Origin: Unio delphinus
Taxonomy: Eukaryota; Mollusca; Bivalvia; Unionida; Unionidae
Direction of reading: 5' to 3'
NCBI GenBank assembly: GCA_029339505.1
Contig: JAQISU010000036.1
Span: forward strand, 6,290,001-6,354,000
DNA: 64,000 bases
Position 1 is the first letter of the stretch. Each line of letters begins with the position of its first letter. The notes under the pieces were generated by a model. The model searched no databases, was not told the DNA's origin, and saw only the letters and a list, made by a program, of their open reading frames with translations. The translations under genes were made by a program, and so were the position numbers. This document shows positions 1 through 11,800 of the stretch, one piece after another.

Positions 1-340
1 CAGTCTCTTTCCTACCAACAGACTGAGATGATTCATGATTGGGTATTGTACACTCTCCTTCATAAAACGAATATGGTTCTTGTGTGATAAGGATACCAGA
101 ATTAGGTCTTAATTTGTGCCTGTCTTTATTCTGAATATATCGCACACGCTCGTCTTCAGTTCGTGTAAGGAAATCGGGAATTGACCTTCTTCTCGCTTTT
201 GATTCTGCTTGTGACATGAACCAATTAGCGTTGCTTTTGTCCAGTCCATTACTCTCATATTTTACATTTGGTATTACGCGATCCCATGGCCCGACACACT
301 CGTATACAGACTTTTTCCGATCTCTGGTAGAAGATTCCAT
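1..340 (-). CDS. Unrecognised protein, N-terminal coding exon (runs off left edge)
   Basis: The reverse strand reads from an ATG at 340-338 through 113 codons to the window edge without a stop. The protein begins MESSTRDRKKSVYECVGPWD, is rich in charged and polar residues (a run of Arg near residue 50), and has no signal peptide or membrane segment. The frame ends only because the window ends, so the gene continues to the left. Codon usage is even and there is no low-complexity bias, unlike the repeat-driven frames elsewhere, which is why I take it as coding. I do not recognise the family, and no enzyme motif is visible. No splice donor was evident before the edge. It could be a complete 5' exon or part of a long single exon. 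Confidence 0.6.
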   Translation of the reverse strand, partial: MESSTRDRKKSVYECVGPWDRVIPNVKYESNGLDKSNANWFMSQAESKARRRSIPDFLTRTEDERVRYIQNKDRHKLRPNSGILITQEPYSFYEGECTIPNHESSQSVGRKET

Positions 341-1426
341 TTTATATAGCTGACTGGCTCCTGTTCCTATTTATGTTGATATCGTCATTATTTCGATAGC
401 CTGCTTACATACTCTTCACTGAAAAATTTAAAAACAATTACTCCTTATCCACTGGACCAAACTGTGGGTAGACTTCTTTCAAACTAAACGTTTGTTATAC
501 AACTAAAATTTAAATAACACTTGTACGTACTTTTGTTAAATATATGTACACTTGTCTCGATTTTGCAACCCATGTTCACATAAAAGATTCAGGCAAGTCA
601 TGTGTATGACATAAGGCGCCATTTTTTGTCGTGTATATTGATATACGTTACTGAAGATCTTTCTAAAGCTCTGAATGTAATCCATACAAACAATCACGTG
701 TATGCTTCATCGGGTCCATTATATATTTTCTTTCAGCTCTTTTGATCAATACAAGCTCAATACAATAACAAAATCTTTCAAACCCTAACCTTTTTAGAGC
801 TAAGAACGTTGTTGAAACCATACTTTGCTCTCTTTTTTATTTTTATTTTGATGCAATAAACCTAAAAGCTGGCCGCATTTTAAAATCTGATAATGTTAAT
901 AATAGCGTCATGATGTATTACTGTTTTATTGAAATTACGTATTTCATAAAGACATTATTTATTTCCAGTCAGCGTAACTGTTTCGCTCTGCATGCTTTGC
1001 CTGGGTAGTATGTAATTGTAGCCAATCTATTGTTGAACAAATACTGTCGTTTTCTTCCGTTTTCTCAGACACAAAAACGAGATGGGGCCACAAATGTAAC
1101 AAGAGAAGGACCTTACATTAAGACCACGTGATAAAACAACTCATGACAACTTCATTTTCTAGATGACCCATACGTTTTCAAGTATATTAGGTTAGGAACA
1201 TAATATATTAAGAATACGTTGTTTCATTCACTCAACAACAAACATAATTACAATTGGCATGCTGGCAATGCATTTCTTTGCAAATGCTAAAATATACAGT
1301 GAAATGTTTTCTTCCTTTGCGCATAGAAACGTGTTACGTGTATCAAATACAATAATGAATCATTTGTAAATTCTAACTTTTGGTGTGTTTTCACGCCATG
1401 TTTAAGCACGTGATATATGCGACCAG

Positions 1427-1427
<1 letters not shown>
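341..1427. other. AT-rich intergenic DNA upstream of the left-edge gene
   Basis: This stretch should hold the 5' UTR and promoter of the minus-strand gene that starts at 340. A TATATAAA string (reverse strand) lies directly against the ATG, too close to be a TATA box. I see no coding exon, tRNA gene or recognisable transposon. Confidence 0.4.

Positions 1428-1524
<97 letters not shown>
1428..1524. repeat. (CT)n-(AC)n compound microsatellite
   Basis: About 39 CT units pass straight into about 9 AC units. Open frames on both strands here (Leu-Ser or Arg-Glu runs) are products of the dinucleotide repeat. It lies about 50 bp from the tail end of the SINE at 1572-1840. Confidence 0.98.
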
Positions 1525-1571
1525 GAGTACCATGTTACTTTTTACGAGTTTCCTGGTTTGTTTGTTTGCTT

Positions 1572-1840
1572 GGGATTTTTAACGTAGCTTTAACAATATT
1601 TTAGTCATATCGCTACTATGTCTGCAGTGAGGCAGTTTATACTGATGTCTAGCACTGGGGCATCATGCCGCAGACATGTAGCATGATGTCCTAAGTCACA
1701 TTATCCTGATACCAGGCTGACCAGTCCTAACACTAACCTTTTCATGCTGAGCGCCAAGCGCGGCAGCTGTTAATACCATTTTTGTAAGTCTTTGTTATGA
1801 CTCGACGGACGCTTTAACCACTAGGCCACTGGAGCGGTCC
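1572..1840 (-). mobile_element. tRNA-derived SINE, family B, minus strand, internally deleted
   Basis: Reverse-strand copy of the family seen complete at 58523-58844. It keeps the A-box-like head (GGCCTAGTGGTTAAAGCGTC), the GCTGCCGCGCTTGGCGCTCAG body, the GATAATGTGACT stretch and the CATCACTATAAACTGCC-type 3' part. The segment holding the B box is deleted (junction near 1806-1810), so it is unlikely to be transcribed by Pol III. Confidence 0.85.
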
Positions 1841-2938
1841 CCACCGGTTTCCTGGCAGTTAATATGAATACACCGTCCCTACCCTATAACACAGATGTAC
1901 AATTTATTTCACAGCAATTCTTTATAACAACTTTATTATGAACTGGCAGTACATTTTATAACTTGAAAAAGAGCTGCAAAAAAACAGAACGTCATCAAGG
2001 GCTTGTAAAAGAACTTAGACATGTGCAATTATGTCAATAAGTCCTTGTGTCAACGACACGTATTTTATTAACGTTGTCTTACCTTCGTGTTGAATTGTCC
2101 TACATATGCCATCCAAATGAAATATCAGCATGAGATTCCAAATATCTAAACATACCGAAAGAAAATTTCGAAATAGTTTTGCTTTTTTTAATCCACTCAA
2201 CAGTTTACCTACAATGTGCATATTGCATTGGAGTTATTTTTAGCAAATTCCGCTCATTCCAGTATACTGGTTCAACTACTGTATTTGCGGCCTTAGATAA
2301 CAATACACGTGACATGTATCTAGACTCTTAACCACAAGTATTCTGTCATCATACACACGTGAAATTGCACCAGTCGCTTGATAAATACATGAAAAGAATT
2401 CCAGGTAAAAATATGTGGGGGGGGGGGGAGGAGAGAGACAATAGCAAACGCAATTACTCGGGCTATATTCAAGGACGCAAAACCCATATATAAAAATATT
2501 AGTATTTAACATTAACATATTTGGTAAATAAATAAAAAAAAATATGGGTATTGATTGGGTCTGATGCTCGACAACCCAATAATATGTCTGCAATATTTTT
2601 GCCGAACACTGTTTAACGTCCAAAGACCGACTTTCGTCGTCTCCTTAAAATATATACTTTTTTTTAAAACTACATTGTTCCCTGGATTATTGCTGATTAT
2701 TCTTGAAATTCCGATGATTTCATGACAGCAGAAATATTTGAAAAGGCAGAACTTTCAAGAAGACAGCAAAACTAACATAAGCAAAGAAAATCCCCGTTTT
2801 AAATAGTTAGATTCTTAAAGTAAGGAGGAAAAAAAACTGAGCATGTTTGATTATAACATATACCACGGTGTTAACGAGATGACTAAAAACTAGCTAAAAG
2901 AACCTCCCCTCGCCAACCACACCAACACCCCTGGCAGG
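1841..2938. other. Intergenic DNA without recognisable genes
   Basis: AT-rich sequence with a short G homopolymer followed by GA near 2417-2440. The minus-strand frames at 2015-2221 and 2276-2623 show no domain, splice structure or codon bias that would support them. Confidence 0.4.
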
Positions 2939-2946
2939 GGTGGGGT

Positions 2947-3154
2947 CAAAGGCGTAGCTAGAGTGTTTGGCGCCCGGGGACAATATTCATTCCCCCCCCC
3001 CCCCCCCTCAACTCTAAAACCCATTATTTTCATCAACAAAATCACCATTACCCGTTACAACCTATTTCAAAGCCCATTTTGGCGCCCCCACTAGTATGGC
3101 GCCCGATGATATATGTACCCCCCCTGCTCCCCCCCCCCCCCAGCTACGCCTCTG
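2947..3154. mobile_element. hAT-type MITE with 8-bp target duplication
   Basis: The element is bounded by imperfect terminal inverted repeats: CAAAGGCGTAGCTAG at the left, and at the right AGCTACGCCTCTG, which reads CAGAGGCGTAGCT on the other strand. The 8 bp GGTGGGGT occur immediately outside both ends (2939-2946 and 3155-3162), which is the duplication length typical of hAT transposons. The inside is about 200 bp with C-rich runs and no transposase. A left-end relative lies at 17920. The CAGAGGCGTAGC terminus is common among animal hAT-derived MITEs. Confidence 0.82.
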
Positions 3155-3162
3155 GGTGGGGT

Positions 3163-3904
3163 GAGGGCCCGTTCCTTGCCCACGTGTTTACGCCTTCTAA
3201 AATGTATGTCCGGCCCGAACACCGTAATATATATTAGTTCTTATTATCTTGAAGGTATTTCAACTTTTGCATACTTACTAGTCAGTTATATGTAGACAGG
3301 TACGCTTCGTGCATCGACTATGTTGCATGTAACAAAACATTTGCAAGTATTGACGCTGTATTATCCAAGGAGTGTTACGTCATTATCTTGTCAACGGATT
3401 GTGCCCTATACCTTAAAACGGTGCATAGTATTATTACATACCCATTCTAACAACCGACGTGAGTGGTGCTCCATAGGAAACATTTGCAAAAATAATAAAA
3501 TGTAAAAAGATGACGATATTCCAGTTTATATCCGTACTTTAACATCATATACTATGATACTTTTTCAGTTTTGGTTTATCTTCCACAAACAATTAATCAT
3601 CAGATATGGAATGCTAACTATTGTGTAACAAAACCCAAAACAAAAATAAAAATTGAATTGAATCCCCATAGTGAGCCTCATTTCAAATTTAGAACTAGGA
3701 AAAAATGGGTATTTCCGTTTACCATGTTAGTGACATGCACTTGTTATAGTTCATACAAATAGAATTTTCAACGCTTTTGTATCGGTTTATGTACATAAAT
3801 ACGTAAATTACCTACACAGTCAAATCAGTGTGTAATGTTTTAAAATATTCGTAATTTGGCAAGAAGTCCTAGAGCAAGAGGTTAAAGTAATCCTCGTTTA
3901 ATGA
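3163..3904. other. Intergenic DNA, nothing recognised
   Basis: Three short plus-strand frames here have no homology I can see and no consistent splice context. They are probably chance frames. Confidence 0.4.
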
Positions 3905-4000
3905 GTGGGTTCGAGTCTCGGATTTGGCCAATGTGGTTATAGCAAGCTTGCCAGTAATGGCGTTAAACCCTACAACAACAATAACAACAACAACAATCCT
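3905..4000 (+). mobile_element. SINE family A fragment, internally deleted
   Basis: It shows the B-box segment GGGTTCGAGTCTCGGATTTG, then the AATGTGGTTAT and AAGCTTGCCAGTA parts, then jumps straight to ATGGCGTTAAACCCTACAAC and a CAA-rich tail. The middle body present in full copies is missing. Confidence 0.8.
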
Positions 4001-4162
4001 CGTTTACAACGTATCTTGTATTGTTGAGCTTCTTATTCTTTCTTTATTTATTTATTGTTTTCTTTCTTTCTTTTTCTTTATAACTCTTCTACATCTTTTC
4101 TCACAATTTTTCTTCTTTTTATTTTATTCTTTTATATTTTAGCTCCCCCTCCCTCCCCCCTC

Positions 4163-4409
4163 CCCTGAGTGGCCGAGTGGTGTAAAGCGCTCTCCGTTAC
4201 GGATCACTGCCATCTCACCTCTTTCTGCGTGGGTTCGAGTCTAAGATGCGGCTAATGTAGTTATGTGAGAAAGCTTGCCAGTAGCTTCTCGTGGGTCGGT
4301 GGTTTTATCAAGGGGCTCTCCCGGGTTCTTCCTCCACCAATAATACTGGCCGCCATGTATAGCCTATCGTTTGCTGAAAAATGGCGTTAAACCCTACAAC
4401 AACAACTAT
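4163..4409 (+). mobile_element. tRNA-derived SINE, family A, full length
   Basis: The tRNA-like head has an A-box region (GTGGCCGAGTGGTGTAAAGC) and a B box (GGGTTCGAGTC), resembling a leucine or serine type tRNA. The body follows (AAGCTTGCCAGTAGCTTCTC, GTGGGTCGGTGG, TCTTCCTCCACCAATAATAC), then the ATGGCGTTAAACCCTACAAC tail. This is the reference copy for the other family A entries. No clear target duplication was found. Confidence 0.9.
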
Positions 4410-4537
4410 TTGAGCTGTTATTCTTTTCTTTAATATGTAGTCTATTTCTAATTATTTTGTTTTTGTTTAAAATTATTATTTTTTTTTTGTATTATTATTA
4501 TTATTTTTATTTTTATATTTTTAATTATTTTTTCATT

Positions 4538-4580
<43 letters not shown>

Positions 4581-4975
4581 TATACTTGAGATCTGGACAT
4601 ATTTTGGCATTGATATCACGACCTTCTGTAATATTATTGCTGTTGTAGTAGGGCTACGTTTAGTGATTCTGTTCGTATTATTGTTATTCTTGTTATTATT
4701 GTTATTATTATTGTTGTTGCTATTATTGTTATTGTTATTATTATTGTCATTATTTTCAGTATTATAAATAGTTTTACTGTCGTAGTTGCTGCTGCAGATT
4801 TTGGTTTATCTGTCGTTAGTGTTTCCTTTTTCTTTAATTTGTTTGATGGTGTTTTTAATTATTTTCTTGGAGTTGTTTATGGTATTTAGTTTTGTTTTGT
4901 TTTGTTTTATTTTTTTATTTTATTTTTTTATTTTATTATAATTTTTTTTTTTTTTTTTTTTATTTTTTTTGTACC
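4410..4975. repeat. T-rich low-complexity DNA with (GT)n and TTATTG runs
   Basis: Contains (GT)n at about 4538-4575, TTATTG/TTATTA runs at 4670-4770, and poly-T with A interruptions at 4900-4970. The open frames (Cys-Val or poly-Leu) come from these runs. Confidence 0.9.
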
Positions 4976-5640
4976 CCAAATATATAATGGCGCCAAGAAT
5001 GGGAAGTTTTGGAATCACCACTTAAAAAAAAAGTAATAATAATTAAGCTCATTTCATCATTTTTATGTCGAAGATAATATTTTTAAAACTCAGTTCTATT
5101 TCATCAAAATTTCTCAACCATACAATATGTAAAACAAAGAACTACATGATGGTAGTAAGCCGCATAAAAAGATACAAGTCATGCATACGTATATATGGCT
5201 AAAATTGACGGGGAAAGAGGCCCTTCTACAAAACAGATTTAATCCTTGTTCGTCTCCATTAAATAATACGAGTTGTATTTTGGAAAAAGATAACTCAGAA
5301 TTTCTTAAACAATTTTAAGACTAAGTTCTTTTTCTTTGCTTTTGTTTTAATTATTGATCTTTGTTATTTCAGATAAGATTTTGAGAGATAATAAATTGTA
5401 AATGCTCGAATCAAACATTCTAAATTCAAATTATTGTTTGTTTTACTATCAGCTTATATGTGCTGGTTGTTTATTGGAACAGTTTCTTTAAGTGTCTCCA
5501 CAAATAATTTACTGAGGTAAAAATTAGTTGGTAATTACGTATTCAGAAAGGTGAGACCAAATTTCATTATTATGATTAAATTCGCAAAACTAATGTTGAA
5601 TGCTTTCTTTCTCTGGTTCTACGGATAATAGTACATGTAC
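4976..5640. other. AT-rich intergenic DNA, nothing recognised
   Basis: No coding potential, inverted repeats or tandem structure noticed. Confidence 0.4.
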
Positions 5641-5739
5641 GTGATAGATTATATACTGGAACCATTGTAATATGTGATATATTCTATACTGGAACCATTG
5701 TAGTATGTGATATATTATATACTGGAACTATTGTATTTT
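5641..5739. repeat. 33-bp tandem repeat, 3 copies
   Basis: Three head-to-tail copies of a unit containing TATACTGGAACCATTGTA, with a few substitutions. Confidence 0.9.
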
Positions 5740-5861
5740 GGTGTCTCTGGTACTTCTGAATGCATGTTTGTAAATTAGTTTCTGTATCTCTGGGTTATAT
5801 CTTTTTTAAATTAAAATTTATATTTTGGTTTTGATTATTAAGATTGTATTATTTAAAACAG

Positions 5862-5935
5862 TGCCAGATTACCAGATATGCATAGTAGGCACCGGCCAGT
5901 AGGCCCCATGCCTTTAAGGGGCCCCGCGACAAAGG
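5862..5935. mobile_element. hAT-like transposon terminus relic
   Basis: The string CAGTGCCAGATTACCAGATA followed by GCACCGGCCAGTAGGCCCC and AAGGGGCCCC resembles the terminal region of many animal hAT elements (CAGTGCCGGAT... with GGGGCCCC). Only one end is visible and no target duplication can be tested. Confidence 0.4.
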
Positions 5936-5949
5936 ATCAAAATAACAAT

Positions 5950-8140
5950 GTATATACTAATAATTGGTCCAAGTCTACATGTACTATGTCTATACTAATA
6001 AATGGCCCAAGTCTACATGTACAATGTCTCTACTAATAATTGGTCCTAATAATTGGTCCAAAACTACATGTACCATGTCTATACTAAACAGTTGACGCGA
6101 ACCAATCATTTCTAATTTAAGAATAAAAAATTGTTTAGTTATTCACGAGTCCCATCCTGACCTTGACAACAAACGCTCATTTTAAAATGAAAAATAAAAC
6201 CTGTTTACGTGGTTGTCCCTAACCTTGAATCAAGTTAAGGATCTTGGTCAACATTACTTCCTTACCAAAGAATAATTCGGTCAACCAATTTTCTGAGAAA
6301 AAGAAGAAAAAAAACACATTAGATATACTGTAGTGAATAAATTTACATTACAATAGCATGTAATGAAAAATAAAAAAAAGAATTTAAAACTGAAAACAAC
6401 ATTAGATTAAAACATATATCAGATCAGATATACGTAACAATGTACAATGTCTATACTAATAACTGGTCCAAGTCCACATGTATAACGTCTCTACTAATAA
6501 TGCATCTAAATCAACTTGCACAATGTCGCAACTAATAACTGGTCTAAGTCGAAGTGTACAATGTCCCTAATAATTGACCCAAGTCTACATTTGCAATGTG
6601 TCTATTTTTAATTGGTCGGAGTCTACGTGTACAATGCTTCTGTTAATAATTGGTTCAAGTGGTATGTATATTTAATTTAAGTGTTTGTTTGTTAGTTGTT
6701 TTTTTTTTTCTTTCTTCATTACATGTTATTGCAATGTAAGAATCTTTGCTGGACTTGAACTTGTCCAAAATTGAGTTAACTTCTGCTCATCTGATTCACT
6801 TAATTTCTTTCATTTATGTAAACAACTAAAAATAGCATAATTATTCTAAATGTTTATGAGCTTATTATCATGATTATTATCTAGGTAAACGAGGAAGGAC
6901 TAAATATGTTGATAAGTGTCAGGGTTTCGGAGATTACTATGTGAATGGTGTAGGCTATTGTGTTGCAGATAGATAAGGTTCATTAGATAATTCTAGACGG
7001 ATATTTTCCATTAGGTAATGGTTCTTGTTAGAAAATGTAAATTGGGCATCTGATGTCAAGCAGAGAGTTATATTACCTGATGACTGTGAGGACTTTAGCA
7101 GTCGTTCTTTAGCATCTAGCACTTTAAGTTATATCATGTTGTGACCAGTTTGTGCTGAATTTTATTTGCTTCTAATTATTGAATTCAGCCGATTATTTTC
7201 ACTGGAAATGCAAGCGTGCTCTGACAAAATTATTGGGTAATAACATTCATTGGAATTTATACTGAATTTAAACCTGGAATAATATTTATGTGATTCAACA
7301 AGAGACTGCTGACACATCAGCACTTCGGATGCCATAACAGACAGATGATCGCCTTCAATCTTAGATCTCATCGGTACTTTAACTTTTTATTACTAGAACT
7401 TGTGTCTTTAGTTCTTAGATTATTAATGGATTTAATTCGCAAACCGTACATTTTTTCTTCTCATTTTTCACTTCTTATTCTAGGAAAATAAACTATTTGT
7501 GAATTTTACAAAGCATATTGTCTTCATTCTTTTATGTTACTCATTTTAAAAGAATAGACTGGTAACACAAGCTTACATGTACAATGTCTCTACTAATAAT
7601 AGGTCCAACTCTACATGTACAATGTCTCTAATAATAATTGATCCAAGCCTAAGTGTACGATGTTTCTCTAATAATAGGTCCAACTCTACATGTACAATGT
7701 CTCTACTACTAATAGGTCTAACTCTACATGTACAATGTCTCTACTAATAATAGGTCCAACTCGACATGTACAATGTCTCTAATAATAATTGATCCAAGCC
7801 TAAGTGTTCGATGTTTCTCAAATAATAGAAAACAGGTCTACTTGTACGACGAGTATAATGTCTCTACTAATAATAGATCCAAATCAACATGTACAATGTC
7901 TCTACTAATAATTTGTCCGAGTCGACGAGTATAATGTCTCTACTAATAATAGATCCAAGTCAACATGTACAATGTCTCTACTAATAATTTGTCAGAGTCG
8001 ACGAGTATAATGTCTCTACTAATAATAGATCCAAGTCAACATGTACAATGTCTCTACTAATAATTTGTCAGAGTCGACGAGTATAATGTCTCTACTAATA
8101 ATAGATTCAAATTTACATATACAATGTCTCTTGGTTGTGA
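5950..8140. repeat. Interrupted ~38-bp minisatellite (three clusters)
   Basis: A degenerate unit carrying TCTACATGTACAATGTCTCT and ACTAATAATTGGTCCAA recurs in clusters at about 5950-6095, 6440-6662 and 7566-8140, separated by unrelated AT-rich DNA. In the last cluster (7850-8110) two unit types alternate (GACGAGTATAATGTCTC and CAACATGTACAATGTCTC), giving a double-length higher-order unit. The plus-strand frame at 7728-7934 is only a translation of the repeat. Confidence 0.85.
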
Positions 8141-8866
8141 ATAGAGGTTGTTGTAAAAGATACTAATTTCATCAGGAATTTATATTTGATGAAGTATTTT
8201 CTTCTGCGGTTTTATTCTTCTGATCGTGTTAATTATAAAGTTTCTTTCTACTAGGCATAAAACTATTGTTATGCTTTCTCGCCCTCTTCAAGTCACTTTT
8301 AATTTCATTTATTCTTTCATCTTCTGTACCATTTCTTGGAAATTCTTTGATGCCATTGTACCCCTTTCTTTATGCATAACTTTTAAAAAAATGTCATACG
8401 TGCGTGTGCCTCTACTTTCTATTAATAAAACTCCTCGAAATAGACCATTATCAATTGTAATATGCATAACTGCCACACTTAAAAATCTATTCATCAAAAC
8501 TAGAAACAGGTATATCATATTGTTATTGGGGAAGAGGGTACGCATATAATTATATCTTTCACTTTGTAATAAATTTTATGTATGTTTTTCTTGATGTTGT
8601 TGTGTTTTGTTTTGTTTTTTGGGTGGTTTTGTATGCTGTTGTTGTTGTTGTTGTTGTACTTTTACGATAATTTTTTTTACATTTCCTGAAGCCTATTTTG
8701 TGCGTAAAGTTATTAAACTTTAATTCAAAAGTAAATATCAATTGATCTAACGTGTAACCTACTGTAAGTTTTAAAGATTATACTAAGCTTGCTATTCATT
8801 CAGAAATATGAAAAATATCTAATACAGTCTTTATAGGATATTTCGGCACCTAAGGTCTTTTCTTAA
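8141..8866. other. AT-rich spacer before the large satellite
   Basis: Overlapping frames on opposite strands at 8226-8549 have no recognisable domain. A GTTGTT run lies near 8637-8655. Nothing else noted. Confidence 0.4.
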
Positions 8867-11800
8867 GATAATAAGAATATATTAAGAACTAGATAATAAG
8901 AATATATTAAGAACTAGATAATAAGAATATATTAAGAACTAGATAATAAGAATATATTAAGAACTAAATAATAAGAATATATTAAGAACTAGATAATAAG
9001 AATATATTAAGAACTAGATAATAAGAATATATTAAGAACTAGATAATAAGAATTTATTAAGAACTAGATAATAAGAATATATTAAGAACTAGATAAAAGA
9101 ATACATTAAGAACTAGATAATAAGAATATATTAAGAACTAGATAATAAGAATATATTAAGAACTAGATAATAAAGAATATATTAAGAACTAGATAATAAG
9201 AATATATTAAGAACTAGATAATAAGAATATATTAAGAACTAGATAATAAGAATATATTAAGAACTAGATAATAAAGAATATATTAAGAACTAGATAATAA
9301 GAATATATTAAGAACTAGATAATAAAGAATATATTAAGAACTAGATAATAAGAATATATTAAGAACTAGATAATAAGAATATATTAAGAACTAGATAATA
9401 AAGAATATATTAAGAACTAGATAATAAGAATATATTAAGAACTAGATAATAAGAATATATTAAGAACTAGATAATAAGAATATATTAAGAACTAGATAAT
9501 AAGAATATATTAAGAACTAGATAATAAAGAATATATTAAGAACTAGATAATAAGAATATATTAAGAACTAGATAATAAAGAATATATTAAGAACTAGATA
9601 ATATGAATATATTAAGAACTAGATAATAAGAATATAATAAGAACTAGATAATAAGAATATATTAAGAACTAGATAATAAGAATATATTAAGAACTAGATA
9701 ATAAGAATATATTAAGAACTAGATAATATGAATATAATAAGAACTAGATAATAAGAATATATTAAGAACTAGATAATAAGAATATAATAAGAACTAGATA
9801 ATAAGAATATATTAAGAACTAGATAATAAGAATATATTAAGAACTAGATAATAAGAATATATTAAGAACTAGATAATAAGAATATAATAAGAACTAGATA
9901 ATAAGAATATATTAAGAACTAGATAATAAAGAATATATTAAGAACTAGATAATAAGAATATATTAAGAACTAGATAATAAGAATATAATAAGAACTAGAT
10001 AATAAGAATATATTAAGAACTAGATAATAAAGAATATATTAAGAACTAGATAATAAGAATATATTAAGAACTAGATAATAAGAATATATTAAGAACTAGA
10101 TAATAAGAATATATTAAGAACTAGATAATAAGAAAATATTAGGAACTAGATAATAAGAATATATTAAGAACTAGATAAAAGAATATATTAAGAACTAGAT
10201 AATAAGAATATTTTAAGAACTAGATAATAAAGAATATATTAAGAACTAGATAATAAGAATATATTAAGAACTAGATAATAAGAATGTATAAGGAACTAGA
10301 TAATAAGAATATACTAAGAACTAGATAATAAGAATATATTAAGAACTAGATAATAAGAATATATTAAGAACTAGATAAAATAATATATTAAGAACTAGAT
10401 AATAAGAATATATTAAGAACTAGATAACAAAGAATATATTAAGAACTAGATAATAAGAATATATTAAGAACTAGATAATAAGAATATATTAAGAACTAGA
10501 TAATAAGAATATATTAAGAACTAGATAATAAGAATATATTAAGAACTAGATAATAGGTATATATTAAGAACTAGATAATAAGTATATATTAAGAACTAGA
10601 TAATAAGAATATATTAAGAACTAGATAATTAGAATATATCAGGAACTAGATAATAAGAATATATTAAGAACTAGATAAAAGAAGATATTAAGAACTAGAT
10701 AATAAGAATATATTAAGAACTAGATAATAAGAATATATTAAGAACTAGATAATAAGAATATATTAGGAACTAGATAATAAGAATATATTAAGAACTAGAT
10801 AAAAGAAGATATTAAGAACTAGATAATAAGAATATATTAAGAACTAGATAAAAGAATATATTAAGAACTAGATAATAAGAATATATTAAGAACTAGATAA
10901 TAAGAATATATTAAGAACTAGATAATAAAGAATATATTAAGAACTAGATAATAAGAATATATTAAGAACTAGATAATAAGAATATATTAAGAACTAGATA
11001 ATAAGAATATATTAAGAACTAGATAATAAGAATATATTAAGAACTAGATAAAAGAATATATTAAGAACTACATAATAAGAATATATTAAGACTAGATAAT
11101 AAGAATAGATTAAGAACTAGATAACAAGAATATATCAAGAACTAGATAATAAGAATATATTAAGAACTAGATAAAAGAATATATTAAGAACTAGATAATA
11201 GGAATATATTAAGAACTAGATAATAAAAATATATTAAGAACTAGATAATAAGAATATATTAAGAACTAGATAATAAGAATATATTAAGAACTAGGAAATA
11301 AGAATATATTAAGAACTAGATTATAAGAATATATTAAGAACTAGATAATTAGAATATATTAAGAACTAGATAAAAGAATATATTAAGAACTAGATAATAA
11401 GAATATATTAAGAACTAGATAATAAAGAATATATTAAGAACTAGATAATAAGAATATATTAAGAACTAGATAATAAGAATATATTTAAGAACTAGATAAT
11501 AAGAATATATTAAGAACTAGATAAAAGAATATATTAAGAACTAGATAATAAGAATATATTAAGAACTAGATAATAAGAATATATTAAGAACTAGATAAAA
11601 GAATATATTAAGAACTAGATAATAAGAATATATTAAGAACTAGATAATAAAGAATATATTAAGAACTAGATAATAAGAATATATTAAGAACTAGATAATA
11701 AGAATATATTAAGAACTAGATAATAAGAATATATTAAGAACTAGATAATAAGAATATATTAAGAACTAGATAATAAAGAATATATTAAGAACTAGATAAT

